Below, in pieces: positions 44,369-54,164 of a DNA stretch of 64,000 nucleotides. Within the stretch, counting starts at the first letter, position 1; the number at the start of each line of letters is the position of its first letter. The position numbers were made by a program, and so were the translations under genes. The stretch comes from an uncultured Collinsella sp. (GTDB lineage Bacteria; Actinomycetota; Coriobacteriia; Coriobacteriales; Coriobacteriaceae): contig CABSNU010000009.1 of assembly GCA_902479135.1 (NCBI GenBank), forward strand, positions 1 through 64,000. Direction: 5' to 3'. The notes below the pieces were generated by a model. The model saw nothing but the letters and a program-made list of their open reading frames with translations, did not search any database and had not been told where the DNA came from.

Positions 44369-45799
44369 CTATTCGCCAAAGAACTCGTTGATCTTCTGCT
44401 CGTCGACGCCAAAGAACCACGTCAGGACAAAGCCGGCGGCATAGGCAAGCAGCATAGCGGCAACGTAGCCGAGCTGCTGGCCAGGAACGACGATCAGCAG
44501 GCCAAACAAACCGGAAACGCCCTGAGAAACCGTGCCGATGTGAAGCAGCGCCGCGAGCGCGCCGCCAAATCCGGCACCCAGGCAGGCCGTCACAAACGGA
44601 CGAACGAGCGGCAGCGTAACGGCATACATCAGAGGCTCGCCCACACCCAGGATTCCAACGGGAATGGACTCTGCGACGTACTTCTTGAGCTTGGCGTTCT
44701 TGGTCTTAAAGTACAGCGCCAAACCGGCACCGACCTGGCCGCCGCCAGCCATCATAAGGATGGGAAGCAGGTAATTGATACCCTTGGTAGCGCCGTCGGG
44801 ATCGTTGAGCATAGCGTGGATCGGCGTGAGCGCCTGATGCAGGCCGACGGAAACCAGCGGCAAGAAGCCTGCCGACAGGATATAGCCGCCCAGGACGCCC
44901 AGCTTCTCGAAGATAAAGGTCAAAACGCTAAAGATGGCAGTCGTCAGCCATGCGCCAACCGGCTGGATGACGAGCATCAGAGCAAAGGCGCCGATGATGA
45001 GTACCAGCAGCGGGGACAAAAACGTGTCGAGTGCGTTGGGCATAACCTTGCGAATCTGACGCTCCATCCAGGCAAAAAATGCGCCAGCGATAAGAGCCGC
45101 GATCATGCCGCCCGCCGCGGGGTTGTACTGCGCATTGGTGAGCGGCAGCAGAATGGCAGTGGCAGGATCAGCCGCGCCAGGCGCAAGCAGGGGCATGGCA
45201 CTGTTGGCGATACACATCATGCCGGCGATGCCGCCCAGCGGAGCGGAGCCGCCAAACTCACGTGCCGCGTTATAGCCCACCAAGATAGGCAGATAGGCAA
45301 ACAGGGCCCAGCCCATGGAACGAATGCCCTGGTACCACCACTCGCCTGCAAGCGCGCCTGCCGTCGAGACGTTAATGACGTTGCAGATACCGTTGATGAG
45401 GCCAGCCGCAATGATGCCGGGAAGCAGGGCGACGAAGACATTGGAAATCTTCTTGAGGAAGGCCTGAACCGGCTTGGACTCGTACTTGGCCTTCTGCGCG
45501 GCCTTGTTTGTGGCCGCAGCGTCGACCACGCTCTCGTCAGCAACGCCTTTCGCAAGGCCGGTGAGCTTGGAGAACTCCTCGAGCACCTTATTAACCTTGC
45601 CCGGACCCAGCACGATCTGCATCGTGTCGTCCTCGACCAGGCCCATCACGCCGTCGAGTGCCTTAATGCCCTCCGTGTCGACGTTGCCCGTGTCTTTGAC
45701 GGTCACGCGCAGGCGCGTCATGCACGCCGCGTTTGCCAGCACGTTGTCTTTACCGCCCAAAAGGTCCAGCAGCTTTTGAGCCAGCTCTTTGTTCGTCAT
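44369..45799 (-). CDS. murP: PTS EIIBC transporter for MurNAc sugars
   Basis: The 476-residue product has an N-terminal EIIB domain (residues 1-85) with the phosphorylated cysteine in NAACMTRLRVTV, and a C-terminal EIIC membrane domain. The layout EIIB-EIIC without EIIA is that of MurP, SacP and TreP transporters. Flanking mupG, murQ and the RpiR regulator identify MurNAc or MurNAc-GlcNAc as the likely substrate. Phosphate probably comes from the glucose-type EIIA (13492-14004). An AAGGAGG-type site precedes the ATG. Confidence 0.87.
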   Translation of the reverse strand: MTNKELAQKLLDLLGGKDNVLANAACMTRLRVTVKDTGNVDTEGIKALDGVMGLVEDDTMQIVLGPGKVNKVLEEFSKLTGLAKGVADESVVDAAATNKAAQKAKYESKPVQAFLKKISNVFVALLPGIIAAGLINGICNVINVSTAGALAGEWWYQGIRSMGWALFAYLPILVGYNAAREFGGSAPLGGIAGMMCIANSAMPLLAPGAADPATAILLPLTNAQYNPAAGGMIAALIAGAFFAWMERQIRKVMPNALDTFLSPLLVLIIGAFALMLVIQPVGAWLTTAIFSVLTFIFEKLGVLGGYILSAGFLPLVSVGLHQALTPIHAMLNDPDGATKGINYLLPILMMAGGGQVGAGLALYFKTKNAKLKKYVAESIPVGILGVGEPLMYAVTLPLVRPFVTACLGAGFGGALAALLHIGTVSQGVSGLFGLLIVVPGQQLGYVAAMLLAYAAGFVLTWFFGVDEQKINEFFGE

Positions 45800-45856
45800 A
45801 ACTCCTCCTTGTATTGGGTATCTCGTCTGGATGTCATATCAGCTCACACCGCGCAC

Positions 45857-46780
<924 letters not shown>

Positions 46781-46790
46781 TTCATTCACC

Positions 46791-47642
46791 TCATCTTTCC
46801 TGTTTCTCGATGTAGTTTTGCTTAATGACATGCGTCGCCCGTTCGTAGTCGCTGGCAACGTAAGCAGCGTACAGGGCATCGACAACCATAAGCTGGGCCA
46901 TACGCGAAGCCATGGCACCGCTGCGGACCAAGGGTTCACTCGCAGCGACGCCGAGCACGGCATCGGCCACGGTGGCAAGCTTGGATGATCCATCTACTTT
47001 GGTAACGGCCACAACGGGACAGTTGTGACGTTGAGCCTCGGCGGTGCAGTCCAGCACCTCTTGCGTCAAGCCCGAGTAGCTAAAGGCGATTGCCATATCG
47101 CCCTCATGCATGTTCTTGGCACACAAGAGCTGATCATGCCAGTCGTCGTACAGATGGCACTCCTTGTCGACACGCATGAGCTTTTGCGCCAGATCGTGCG
47201 CGACCAAACGAGAGGCACCGATACCGAACAGATTGACCGCACGTGCCCGCTTAAGATAGGCCGCACATCGCTCCAAGACGGTGTAATCGAGCGTTCGCGC
47301 CGTCGCTTCGATCGTGCGCACGTTGCTTTTCATCACCTTCCCCACGATACGTTCGACGCTGTCATCCATGGAGATGTCCTCGAGGGCAACGTCTTTCTTG
47401 TCACCCAAGAGCGCCAGCTCGGCAATCAGTTCGCGCTGGAACTCCTTGTAGCCCGCAAAACCCAAGCGCTTGCAAAAGCGCAAAATGCTCGAGGGCGAGG
47501 AGAACGTGGCATCGGCAAGACCGCGGACGGACAGCCCGACCACCTCGTGCGGATGAGCGCTTACATATGCGATGACATTGCGTTCCGCCGGGCTCGCGCT
47601 GAGCTCACGCTCGCGAAGCCGCAAAAGCAATCCGTTTGCCAT
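46791..47642 (-). CDS. murR: RpiR/MurR family regulator
   Basis: The 283-residue regulator has an N-terminal RpiR helix-turn-helix (ASPAERNVIAYVSAHP, then SSPSSILRFCKRLGFAGYKEFQ) and a C-terminal sugar-isomerase (SIS) sensing domain (VNLFGIGASRLVAHDLAQKL and AIAFSYSGLTQEVLDC). It probably senses MurNAc-6-phosphate and represses the operon it starts. The start at 47642 was chosen for GGAGGTG; a GTG nine bases upstream is an alternative. It ends in TGA. Confidence 0.9.
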   Translation of the reverse strand: MANGLLLRLRERELSASPAERNVIAYVSAHPHEVVGLSVRGLADATFSSPSSILRFCKRLGFAGYKEFQRELIAELALLGDKKDVALEDISMDDSVERIVGKVMKSNVRTIEATARTLDYTVLERCAAYLKRARAVNLFGIGASRLVAHDLAQKLMRVDKECHLYDDWHDQLLCAKNMHEGDMAIAFSYSGLTQEVLDCTAEAQRHNCPVVAVTKVDGSSKLATVADAVLGVAASEPLVRSGAMASRMAQLMVVDALYAAYVASDYERATHVIKQNYIEKQER

Positions 47643-47741
47643 CTCAAACACCTCCGTTGAGAAGAATTAAAGACCAACGAACGATTCGTACCGGATACAA
47701 ACAGCTTTTACGGTACATTGTGCCGCATCGTGGCGCACAAA

Positions 47742-47765
47742 GGGCGAGCGTTCTACCGCTCGCCC
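47742..47765. other. Hairpin between murR and the VanZ gene
   Basis: GGGCGAGCG pairs perfectly with CGCTCGCCC around a six-base loop. It follows the VanZ-like gene on the minus strand and may end its transcript; the T-run is short. Confidence 0.45.
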
Positions 47766-47846
47766 CTCAAATCCGACCGCTCGGAAATACGCGCGACACA
47801 AAATAATTCAACAAGGTCGCATTATCAGAAACGGGTTTGTTACCGG

Positions 47847-48428
47847 CTAGCGCCTCGCATGGGCGCCGATCGGCCGAGTCGCATAGCGCACCAACGCCGC
47901 TGCCAGCAATACCAACAGCATGGCGGTGACATAGCCCGCAGCATCGAATCCTAAATCGATAACGTCGAAATGCCTGCCGGGAACAAAGATCTTATGTACC
48001 TGATCGCCAACGGAGCAGACGGCGCAAAAGAGCAACACGGGCACGCAACGGGAGCATACGCTCCACGGACGCCTGGAAAAGCAAACCACGACCACCGAGG
48101 CGAACAATCCGACGAAGAAAAACTCTACGGTATGGGCAACGCGACGGACGTTCGTGCCCACCCACATGCGAATGGAAGCAAGTCGGCCAGACCGGACATT
48201 CGAAGCAGCCGAATCGGTGCCCCCGGTCATCCCGTTCTCGGTCTGAGCTTCACCCGCGACATCGGCAGCCTGTACGCCCGTAGCCTGACCCTCCACCACA
48301 CGCGCGGTGGACTCGCTCAGCAACGACGTCTCCACCGCATTTTGCTCCGTCAGCACCCAGATGCCCGCCAGCGTTGCAGCGAACAGAACGATCGCGGTCC
48401 ATCCGATTATTTGTTTTACGCGCGCCAA
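47847..48428 (-). CDS. VanZ-like membrane protein
   Basis: The 193-residue product has four hydrophobic segments and the VanZ pattern RRVAHTVEFFFVGLFASVV, then DQVHKIFVPGRHFDVIDLGFDAAGY. VanZ-like proteins are membrane proteins, some linked to lipoglycopeptide tolerance; most are uncharacterised. The start is a TTG at 48428 with AGGAGG about seven bases upstream. The frame remains open further, but without a ribosome site. A long polar loop (residues ~35-85) is unusual for the family. Confidence 0.78.
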   Translation of the reverse strand: MARVKQIIGWTAIVLFAATLAGIWVLTEQNAVETSLLSESTARVVEGQATGVQAADVAGEAQTENGMTGGTDSAASNVRSGRLASIRMWVGTNVRRVAHTVEFFFVGLFASVVVVCFSRRPWSVCSRCVPVLLFCAVCSVGDQVHKIFVPGRHFDVIDLGFDAAGYVTAMLLVLLAAALVRYATRPIGAHARR

Positions 48429-48532
48429 GGGCCTACCTCCTTTTTTGAATATCAGCGAGTGTAGCCCCAAATGACATCGCCATCGTATCAAAATTTGAAT
48501 CGCAACAGGAAGCGACAAAGCGACGCAAACCC

Positions 48533-49138
48533 CTACCCCGCCTCGCGCATCCAGCGATCAAACGTCCCCACGCACACGCCCAGGCACTTTGCTGCCTGGC
48601 TGCGGGTAATATCACCCGCTTCATAGCTATCCCGTACCAGATCAAACTGAGGAGGGCACGGCTTGCGAGGTCGACCGAAACGGACGCCTCGCGCCCGCGC
48701 CGCTGCAATTCCCTCCGCTTGGCGCCGATGGATATTCTCGCGCTCCACCTGCGCCACGTAGCTCAGCAGTTGCAGCACAATATCGGCAATCAGGGTATTA
48801 GTCACATCCGGCGTGCCGCTTGCCCTGGCGCGCGTGTCAAGCAATGGCATGTCCAACACCACAATGGCAACCCCGAGCTCCTTGGTAATGCGACGCCATT
48901 CCTCAAGAATCTCGGAGTAATTACGACCAAGTCGGTCGATAGAAAGCACCACCAGCACGTCCCCGTCTCCCAGGACGTGCAGCAGCTCGCGATAGCGCGG
49001 TCGATCGAAGTCCTTGCCGCTCGCATGGTCGGCATAAATATTCGCCGAGCCCACGCCATAGGCGCCCAGCGCATCCAGCTGCCGATTCAGATTCTGATCG
49101 CGCGAACTCACCCGCGCATAACCGTACACCGTCGCCAT
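48533..49138 (-). CDS. Serine recombinase (resolvase/invertase family)
   Basis: The 201-residue recombinase has the resolvase start YGYARVSSRDQNLNRQLDAL, with the catalytic serine at 11 or 12, then LSIDRLGRNYSEI and QLLSYVAQVERENIHRRQAEGIAAAR, and a C-terminal helix-turn-helix (GDITRSQAAKCLGV). It matches small DNA invertases or resolvases (Hin/Tn3 type). No transposase, invertible segment or inverted crossover sites were recognised nearby, so it may be a remnant of a mobile element or a domesticated gene. Confidence 0.88.
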   Translation of the reverse strand: MATVYGYARVSSRDQNLNRQLDALGAYGVGSANIYADHASGKDFDRPRYRELLHVLGDGDVLVVLSIDRLGRNYSEILEEWRRITKELGVAIVVLDMPLLDTRARASGTPDVTNTLIADIVLQLLSYVAQVERENIHRRQAEGIAAARARGVRFGRPRKPCPPQFDLVRDSYEAGDITRSQAAKCLGVCVGTFDRWMREAG

Positions 49139-49159
49139 CTCATCCCCGCTTTCTTGTAA

Positions 49160-49195
49160 ACCTGCCAAAAAGGGACAGGTTTATTTTGGTAGGTT
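49160..49195. repeat. GGGACAGGTT-type inverted repeat
   Basis: ACCTGCCAAAA at the left pairs with TTTTGGTAGGT at the right around GGGACAGGT. It is closely related to the element at 61292-61324. Confidence 0.6.
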
Positions 49196-49260
49196 TTACC
49201 TCTCCAATAGCAGGCAAGCGGACGGCCGAGCAGACGGCAAGGTAGTCACGATTCAAATGC

Positions 49261-49288
49261 GGAGGGCGGCCCCGAAAGACCGCCCTCC
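49261..49288. terminator. Hairpin after the RNase R gene
   Basis: GGAGGGCGG pairs with CCGCCCTCC around a short loop, about 28 bases after the stop. No T-run follows on the minus strand. Confidence 0.5.
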
Positions 49289-49315
49289 GCCCTCCCGCCG
49301 CGAGTCGGGATTTGG

Positions 49316-51451
49316 CTAATGGATAAGCTTAAAGTCCAAGTGCCCACGCGTGGTATTGACGCGCGAGACCTCGATAATCACGCGCTGGCCCAGTTCATAG
49401 CGAGTCCCCGTGTCGGCGCCCGTCAGCGTAAGCGCATCCTCGTCGAACTCGAACCACTCGTTGCCCAGGCTCTTGATCGAAACCAAGCCTTCGACCTGCG
49501 TCAGGTCCAAGCGCACAAAGAGACCCATGCTGCTAACCCACGAGACGGTTCCGGCATAGCGCTCGCCCAGACGGTCCTCATAGTACTGGGCAATCTTAAT
49601 CTTTTGCGTCGCATGGCTAGCGGCATCTGCCGCGCGCTCGGCATCGCTGCATGCGCGGCAGATCTGCGGCAGAATGCGCGGCAGCGACTCGCGCCCCTTG
49701 CCGATCAGCCGCGGCGTACGGACCAAGGCGTCCTTGCCGCCGAGCTGCTCATAGGCCAACTGCAGTTTGAGCACGCGGTGCACCACCAGATCGGGGTAGC
49801 GACGGATGGGACTCGTAAAGTGGCAGTAGCACGGCGCGGCGAGCGCAAAGTGGCCCTCGTTGCGCGGCTTGTACAGCGCGCGCTGCATGCTGCGCAGAAG
49901 CAGCGTGTTGACGAGCGGTGCGTTGGCCGTACCGGCGGCAGCATCAACTGCAGCCTGCAGCTCATCGGGACTCCCCAGGGCAATACCGGCAGCACGGCGA
50001 TCGTCGATGATGCCCAGCTGCGCCAGCGCAACGGCGGCACCGTGCAGGCTATCGGGGCTCGGATCCTCATGCACGCGATAGCAGGCCTCGATATCACGGT
50101 CTGCCAGCCACTCTGCAACGCACTCGTTGGCGAGCAGCATGGCTTCCTCGATAAGCGACGTGGCACACGAACGCTCGCGCGCCACAATCTGCACGGGTAC
50201 TCCGTCCTCATCCAATAGAGCGCGAATCTCGGCCGTGTCAAAATCGACTGAGCCGCGGACGCGACGAATACGACGGCGAAGTTCGGCGAGTTCGTTGGCG
50301 GCGACAAGGAAATTGCCGAGGTCGACGTTGCAGCCGCGGGCGGCCTTCTCGCACGCAAGACCGCGCTCAAGCGCCTCCTCGCGCGAGGCCTCAGCAGCCG
50401 CAACATCCTCGGCCGCACCCTCCAGCACCCCATACTCCACCGCGCCGGCACGCACCAGCAGCGCCTCGGCGCCGTCATAGTCCATACGCACACGCGAGCG
50501 AATCACGCTGGGGTACGGATCGTAATGCCGCACGCGACCCTGCGCATCGAGTTCAATGTCAACGGTAAACGCAAGACGGTCCTCGTCAGGGCGAAGCGAA
50601 CACAGGTCATTGGACAGGCGTTCGGGCAGCATGGGAAGCACGCGATCGGCCAGATACACCGATGTCGTACGATGGCGAGCCTCAAGATCGATATGCCCGT
50701 CCCAAGCCACATAGTGAGAAACGTCAGCGATATGCACACCCAGCTTGTAGCCACCCTCGGGCGTGCGCTCAAGCGAAATGGCATCGTCAAAGTCGCGCGC
50801 GTCGACCGGGTCGATCGTGATGACAAAGCGGTCGCGCAGATCGCGGCGGAGCGGGTCCTTAAGCGCCGCGGACACATCGAGCGAAAGCCCCTCGGCCTCG
50901 TCCAGCGCGGCCTCGGGATAGCTATCGGTATAGCCGTAACGCGCCATCACGTATTGAACGCCCAAATCGGGCGCGTCATCTCCGCCAATGCGGCGTTCGA
51001 TCGTCACGGTGCCCGATTCCAGGCGCATCGGGTAGGTCAAAATGCGCGCGACAACGGCATCACCCGGGTGGACGCCCAGACGATCCGCCGAGGTATCCTC
51101 GGGCAGAATGAAGAAGTCGGCCTTCAGGCGCGAATCGAGCGGCTCGATCACACCGAGCGGACCAGCGGCCTGGTACGTACCCACCACGCTTATGGCTGCG
51201 CGCTCAACCACGCCTTCGATCACGGCGCGCCGCTCACCGTGCGGGCTGTTCTTAATGCTCACGGCAACGGTATCGCCATCCATGATCTCGCGCTTACCGC
51301 GGCCCATAACCTTGTAGTCGCCGCTCTCGGTTATGACATAGGCGCCATGCTCATGGAGCTGCACGCGCCCGGTCAGGCTCGGACGGCGTTCGCTGCGCAC
51401 CGGCCCGCGCTTATTGCGGGCACCGCGCTTATGCTTGTTATTGCGCCCCAT
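49316..51451 (-). CDS. rnr: Ribonuclease R
   Basis: The 711-residue exoribonuclease has cold-shock domains (residues ~25-200), an RNB catalytic domain with the metal-binding ITIDPVDARDFDDAISLE, GVHIADVSHYV, and later HFTSPIRRYPDLVVHR, and a C-terminal S1 domain (GTVSWVSSMGLFVRLD). It degrades structured RNA from the 3' end and often works with SmpB and tmRNA. It lacks the N-terminal helix-turn-helix and Lys-rich tail of E. coli RNase R; a basic N-terminal stretch (GRNNKHKRGARNKRG) may substitute. Confidence 0.93.
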   Translation of the reverse strand: MGRNNKHKRGARNKRGPVRSERRPSLTGRVQLHEHGAYVITESGDYKVMGRGKREIMDGDTVAVSIKNSPHGERRAVIEGVVERAAISVVGTYQAAGPLGVIEPLDSRLKADFFILPEDTSADRLGVHPGDAVVARILTYPMRLESGTVTIERRIGGDDAPDLGVQYVMARYGYTDSYPEAALDEAEGLSLDVSAALKDPLRRDLRDRFVITIDPVDARDFDDAISLERTPEGGYKLGVHIADVSHYVAWDGHIDLEARHRTTSVYLADRVLPMLPERLSNDLCSLRPDEDRLAFTVDIELDAQGRVRHYDPYPSVIRSRVRMDYDGAEALLVRAGAVEYGVLEGAAEDVAAAEASREEALERGLACEKAARGCNVDLGNFLVAANELAELRRRIRRVRGSVDFDTAEIRALLDEDGVPVQIVARERSCATSLIEEAMLLANECVAEWLADRDIEACYRVHEDPSPDSLHGAAVALAQLGIIDDRRAAGIALGSPDELQAAVDAAAGTANAPLVNTLLLRSMQRALYKPRNEGHFALAAPCYCHFTSPIRRYPDLVVHRVLKLQLAYEQLGGKDALVRTPRLIGKGRESLPRILPQICRACSDAERAADAASHATQKIKIAQYYEDRLGERYAGTVSWVSSMGLFVRLDLTQVEGLVSIKSLGNEWFEFDEDALTLTGADTGTRYELGQRVIIEVSRVNTTRGHLDFKLIH

Positions 51452-51532
51452 GGCGCCTCCTTGCTATCGATGACGAACTCCAATGAGTCTACCCAAATGA
51501 TTCGCTTTCCTGCCGTCCCCTAGAGATCAAAA

Positions 51533-51562
51533 AACGGGCCGCCCCATAAGAGACGACCCGTT
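51533..51562 (-). terminator. Terminator of the ftsEX operon
   Basis: On the minus strand, AACGGGTCG pairs with CGGCCCGTT (one wobble), followed by TTTTGATC. It lies 25 bases after the ftsX stop. Confidence 0.75.
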
Positions 51563-51586
51563 GGAAGGGATGAATTCCAGACATGC

Positions 51587-52507
51587 CTACACGCGCAGGT
51601 AGCGGCGCATGGCTATGGCAGAACCAAAGAGACCGATAATCACACCGACCAGAATCAGCGCAGCATAGGTCACCAGGTAGTACTGCATCGGCAGAGCAAA
51701 CGACATCCAGCCGATGCTCTCCTGCAAACGCGGAATCATCAGATTGCGCAGCAGCTCCAGAACGCCGATGGAAAGCAGCGAGCCCAAAATGGCCTGCAGT
51801 ACGCCCTCGGTGATAAACGGGCCGCGAATGAAGCCGTTGCTGGCGCCGACCAGACGCATAATCGCAATCTCACGACGACGCGCCGTGATGGACAGGCGAA
51901 TCGTGTTGTTGATGAAGATGAATGCGATAAAGGTCAGAAGGCCAACGAGCACCACGGCGGCGATGCGGATGTAGTTGGTCACCTGGAACAGGCGGCTCAC
52001 TTCCTCCTGGCCGTACAGCACGCTCGCGTTGACGTCGCCGTCATCCGCGATCTTCTGGAAGTCGGCGTTCTTCTTGAGCTTCTGGGCCGTGCTTTCGACC
52101 TTGGACGGATCGTCCATCTCAATTGCAAACGAAGCCGGCAGCGGGTTCTGGCCATCGAGCGCGCTCATGGTGGCGTCGGCGTTGCCCGACATCTTGCTCG
52201 TATACTCGGCCAGCGCGTCGTCCTTGTCCTTATAGGTCACGGACTTGACGTTATTCCACGTCTTAAGCTCGGCCTCAAAAGCCTGGACATCGGCCTGATC
52301 GGCGTCATCGCTAATGAACGCGTTGATGACAACCTGATCCTCGACGGTGCCGATCACGGAGTTCAGCATCGCGGAGCCCATGATGAACAGGCCGATGATA
52401 AACAGCGAAAGGAAGATCGTGATGACGGCGCCGAGCGAGGTAGTCCAGTTACGGAAGAAGTGGCTGATTGCCTCTTTGAAGGAGTAGCCCACGTTAGTTG
52501 GTGCCAT
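51587..52507 (-). CDS. ftsX: Cell-division permease-like protein
   Basis: The 306-residue product has one N-terminal membrane segment (ITIFLSLFIIGLFIMG), a roughly 130-residue extracellular domain, and three C-terminal segments, the layout of FtsX. The motif FIFINNTIRLSITARRREIAIMRLVGAS is typical. With FtsE it transmits cytoplasmic signals to cell-wall hydrolases during division. Its start overlaps the ftsE stop by 14 bases, so the two are translationally coupled. Confidence 0.93.
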   Translation of the reverse strand: MAPTNVGYSFKEAISHFFRNWTTSLGAVITIFLSLFIIGLFIMGSAMLNSVIGTVEDQVVINAFISDDADQADVQAFEAELKTWNNVKSVTYKDKDDALAEYTSKMSGNADATMSALDGQNPLPASFAIEMDDPSKVESTAQKLKKNADFQKIADDGDVNASVLYGQEEVSRLFQVTNYIRIAAVVLVGLLTFIAFIFINNTIRLSITARRREIAIMRLVGASNGFIRGPFITEGVLQAILGSLLSIGVLELLRNLMIPRLQESIGWMSFALPMQYYLVTYAALILVGVIIGLFGSAIAMRRYLRV

Positions 52508-53714
52508 AGTTGCCGTAACCTCCCCTCTCCTGGTCGCGGATAACGTGGCCGCCCTCGAGGGCGATCACGCGACGGTGCATGCTATCGACCATCTCGCGGT
52601 CGTGCGTGGCGACGATCACGGTGGTGCCGGTGCGGTTAATACGCTCGAGCAGCTTCATGATGCCCAGCGAGATCGCCGGGTCGAGGTTACCCGTGGGCTC
52701 GTCGCAGATCAGCAGCGGCGGACGGTTGACCATAGCGCGGGCGACGGCGACGCGCTGCTGCTCGCCACCGGAAAGCTGGTCGGGCAGCGAGTCCATCTGA
52801 TCGGCCAGACCGACCAGACGCAGCACCTCCGGCACCTGGCTGCGAATGACGCCCTTGGGCTTGCCGATGCACTGCAGGGCAAACGCCACGTTTTCGTAGG
52901 CGGTCTTTTGCGGCAGAAGCTTAAAGTCCTGGAACACGGCGCCAATCTGGCGGCGCAGGAACGGAACCTTGCGGTTCTTGATCTTCATGAGGTCCTGACC
53001 GGCAACCAAGATGCGGCCGCTCGTCGGCTTGACGTCGCGGTTGAGCGTCGACAGCAGCGTGGTCTTACCCGAGCCGGAATGACCGACCAGGAAGACGAAC
53101 TCGCCCGGATAGATCTCAATGTTGATGTCGTCAAGTGCAGGCTTGTTGGGCTGTGCCGGATAGATCTTGGTGACATGCTCCATAAGGATGACGGGCTCGA
53201 CACCGGCCTGCTTGGCCATCTTCTTGCGGCTGGCCTGCGGATCGATGGGCGCAAACACCGACGTAAAATCGGGGTTGTTGAGCGCGTTATCGAGGCTTGC
53301 GACCTCGGCTGCCTGATCGCTCTCGACCACCGGGGCAGCAGGCTGCGTGGGATCGGGAATAGCGGCAAAGAGACCGGACTGCGCAGGCTGAGGAACCGGC
53401 GTCGCAGGGGCCATGGGGTCGGGAATGCCGGCCATGGTAGGCTGCGGCGTGGCGGCGCCAGCCTGAGGCTGCTCCACGCGAGCGGTCACGGCCTGAACGG
53501 GCTCAAAACCCGCCGTGCCGGAAAGCGCGACATCGCTGGTGGGATTGTAGGCAAAGGGATCGGATGCCGGCTGTGCCTGATCTGCCGGCTGAGTGGGGGC
53601 CTGAGCAACAGGCTGGCCCTCTGAATCCGGAGTGGCGAAACGACTGCCCTGGACGCCTGTCTGCGTCTTGGGGGCATCATCGCCCGCACCGGAGGTACGG
53701 AAGTGGTTACCCAC
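52494..53714 (-). CDS. ftsE: Cell-division ATPase with long N-terminal extension
   Basis: The 406-residue product has the FtsE ATPase from about residue 175: VILMEHVTKIYP, Walker A GHSGSGKTT (211-219), LSGGEQQRVAVARA and Walker B LLICDEPTGNLD. FtsE is normally ~225 residues, so the first ~170 are an extra stretch. It is rich in Pro, Ala and Gln, low-complexity and probably disordered, with short repeats such as IPDP. The GTG start at 53714 has AAGGAG five bases upstream, so the extension is likely genuine. Internal starts (for example MAKQAG) remain possible. Confidence 0.92.
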   Translation of the reverse strand: MGNHFRTSGAGDDAPKTQTGVQGSRFATPDSEGQPVAQAPTQPADQAQPASDPFAYNPTSDVALSGTAGFEPVQAVTARVEQPQAGAATPQPTMAGIPDPMAPATPVPQPAQSGLFAAIPDPTQPAAPVVESDQAAEVASLDNALNNPDFTSVFAPIDPQASRKKMAKQAGVEPVILMEHVTKIYPAQPNKPALDDINIEIYPGEFVFLVGHSGSGKTTLLSTLNRDVKPTSGRILVAGQDLMKIKNRKVPFLRRQIGAVFQDFKLLPQKTAYENVAFALQCIGKPKGVIRSQVPEVLRLVGLADQMDSLPDQLSGGEQQRVAVARAMVNRPPLLICDEPTGNLDPAISLGIMKLLERINRTGTTVIVATHDREMVDSMHRRVIALEGGHVIRDQERGGYGNYGTN

Positions 53715-53817
53715 TGGTGCTCCTTATCGTCGTGCGTTTAAACTACATGAGCGCTTTGTATTTTAGCAGCATTAGCTTTACTGCACATAAGAAGCATGGC
53801 GGGGTTTGGGTCTCACC

Positions 53818-53945
53818 GGCCGGGCGCAGGGTTACCTCCCAAATCGTCCTCGCGCATGGCCGGCATTTGTCCTGCTCCTGCGGAGCTGCGGACAAACGCC
53901 GGCCTGCGCTGTGGAAAGATTTGGGAGGTAACCCTGCGCCCGGCC
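53818..53945. repeat. Long nested inverted repeat (128 bp)
   Basis: Outer arms of 28 bases (53818-53845 and 53918-53945; left begins GGCCGGGCGCAGGGTTACCT) match perfectly. Inside, GGCCGGCATTTGTCC (53858-53872) pairs with GGACAAACGCCGGCC (53889-53903) with one mismatch, so almost the whole element can fold into one long stem. A smaller hairpin (CCAACTT/AAAGTTGG, 53970-54000) follows. The other bases of the 450-base gap between ftsE and the transketolase terminator show no gene. Confidence 0.9.
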
Positions 53946-54085
53946 TGCGGCTACTATGGGGCCGACGCACCAACTTGAGATGCTGCGCATACAAAGTTGG
54001 AAGGGTCTGAATTGCACTTTGTTGGGATGGGCCCGTTTCCCCATGGGAACTTTGCTTGGCAGGACTCTAATTTAAATTCAGCATA

Positions 54086-54118
54086 AACAGGGGCGCCCTC
54101 TTTGAGGACGCCCCTGTT
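54086..54118 (-). terminator. Terminator of the transketolase operon
   Basis: AACAGGGGCG pairs perfectly with CGCCCCTGTT around a 13-base partly paired loop. It lies about 47 bases after the second transketolase gene. Confidence 0.7.
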
Positions 54119-54164
54119 CTAGCTTGTTTGCGGTTGTCGACGCGATACTTTGCCTCGTCTTGCC

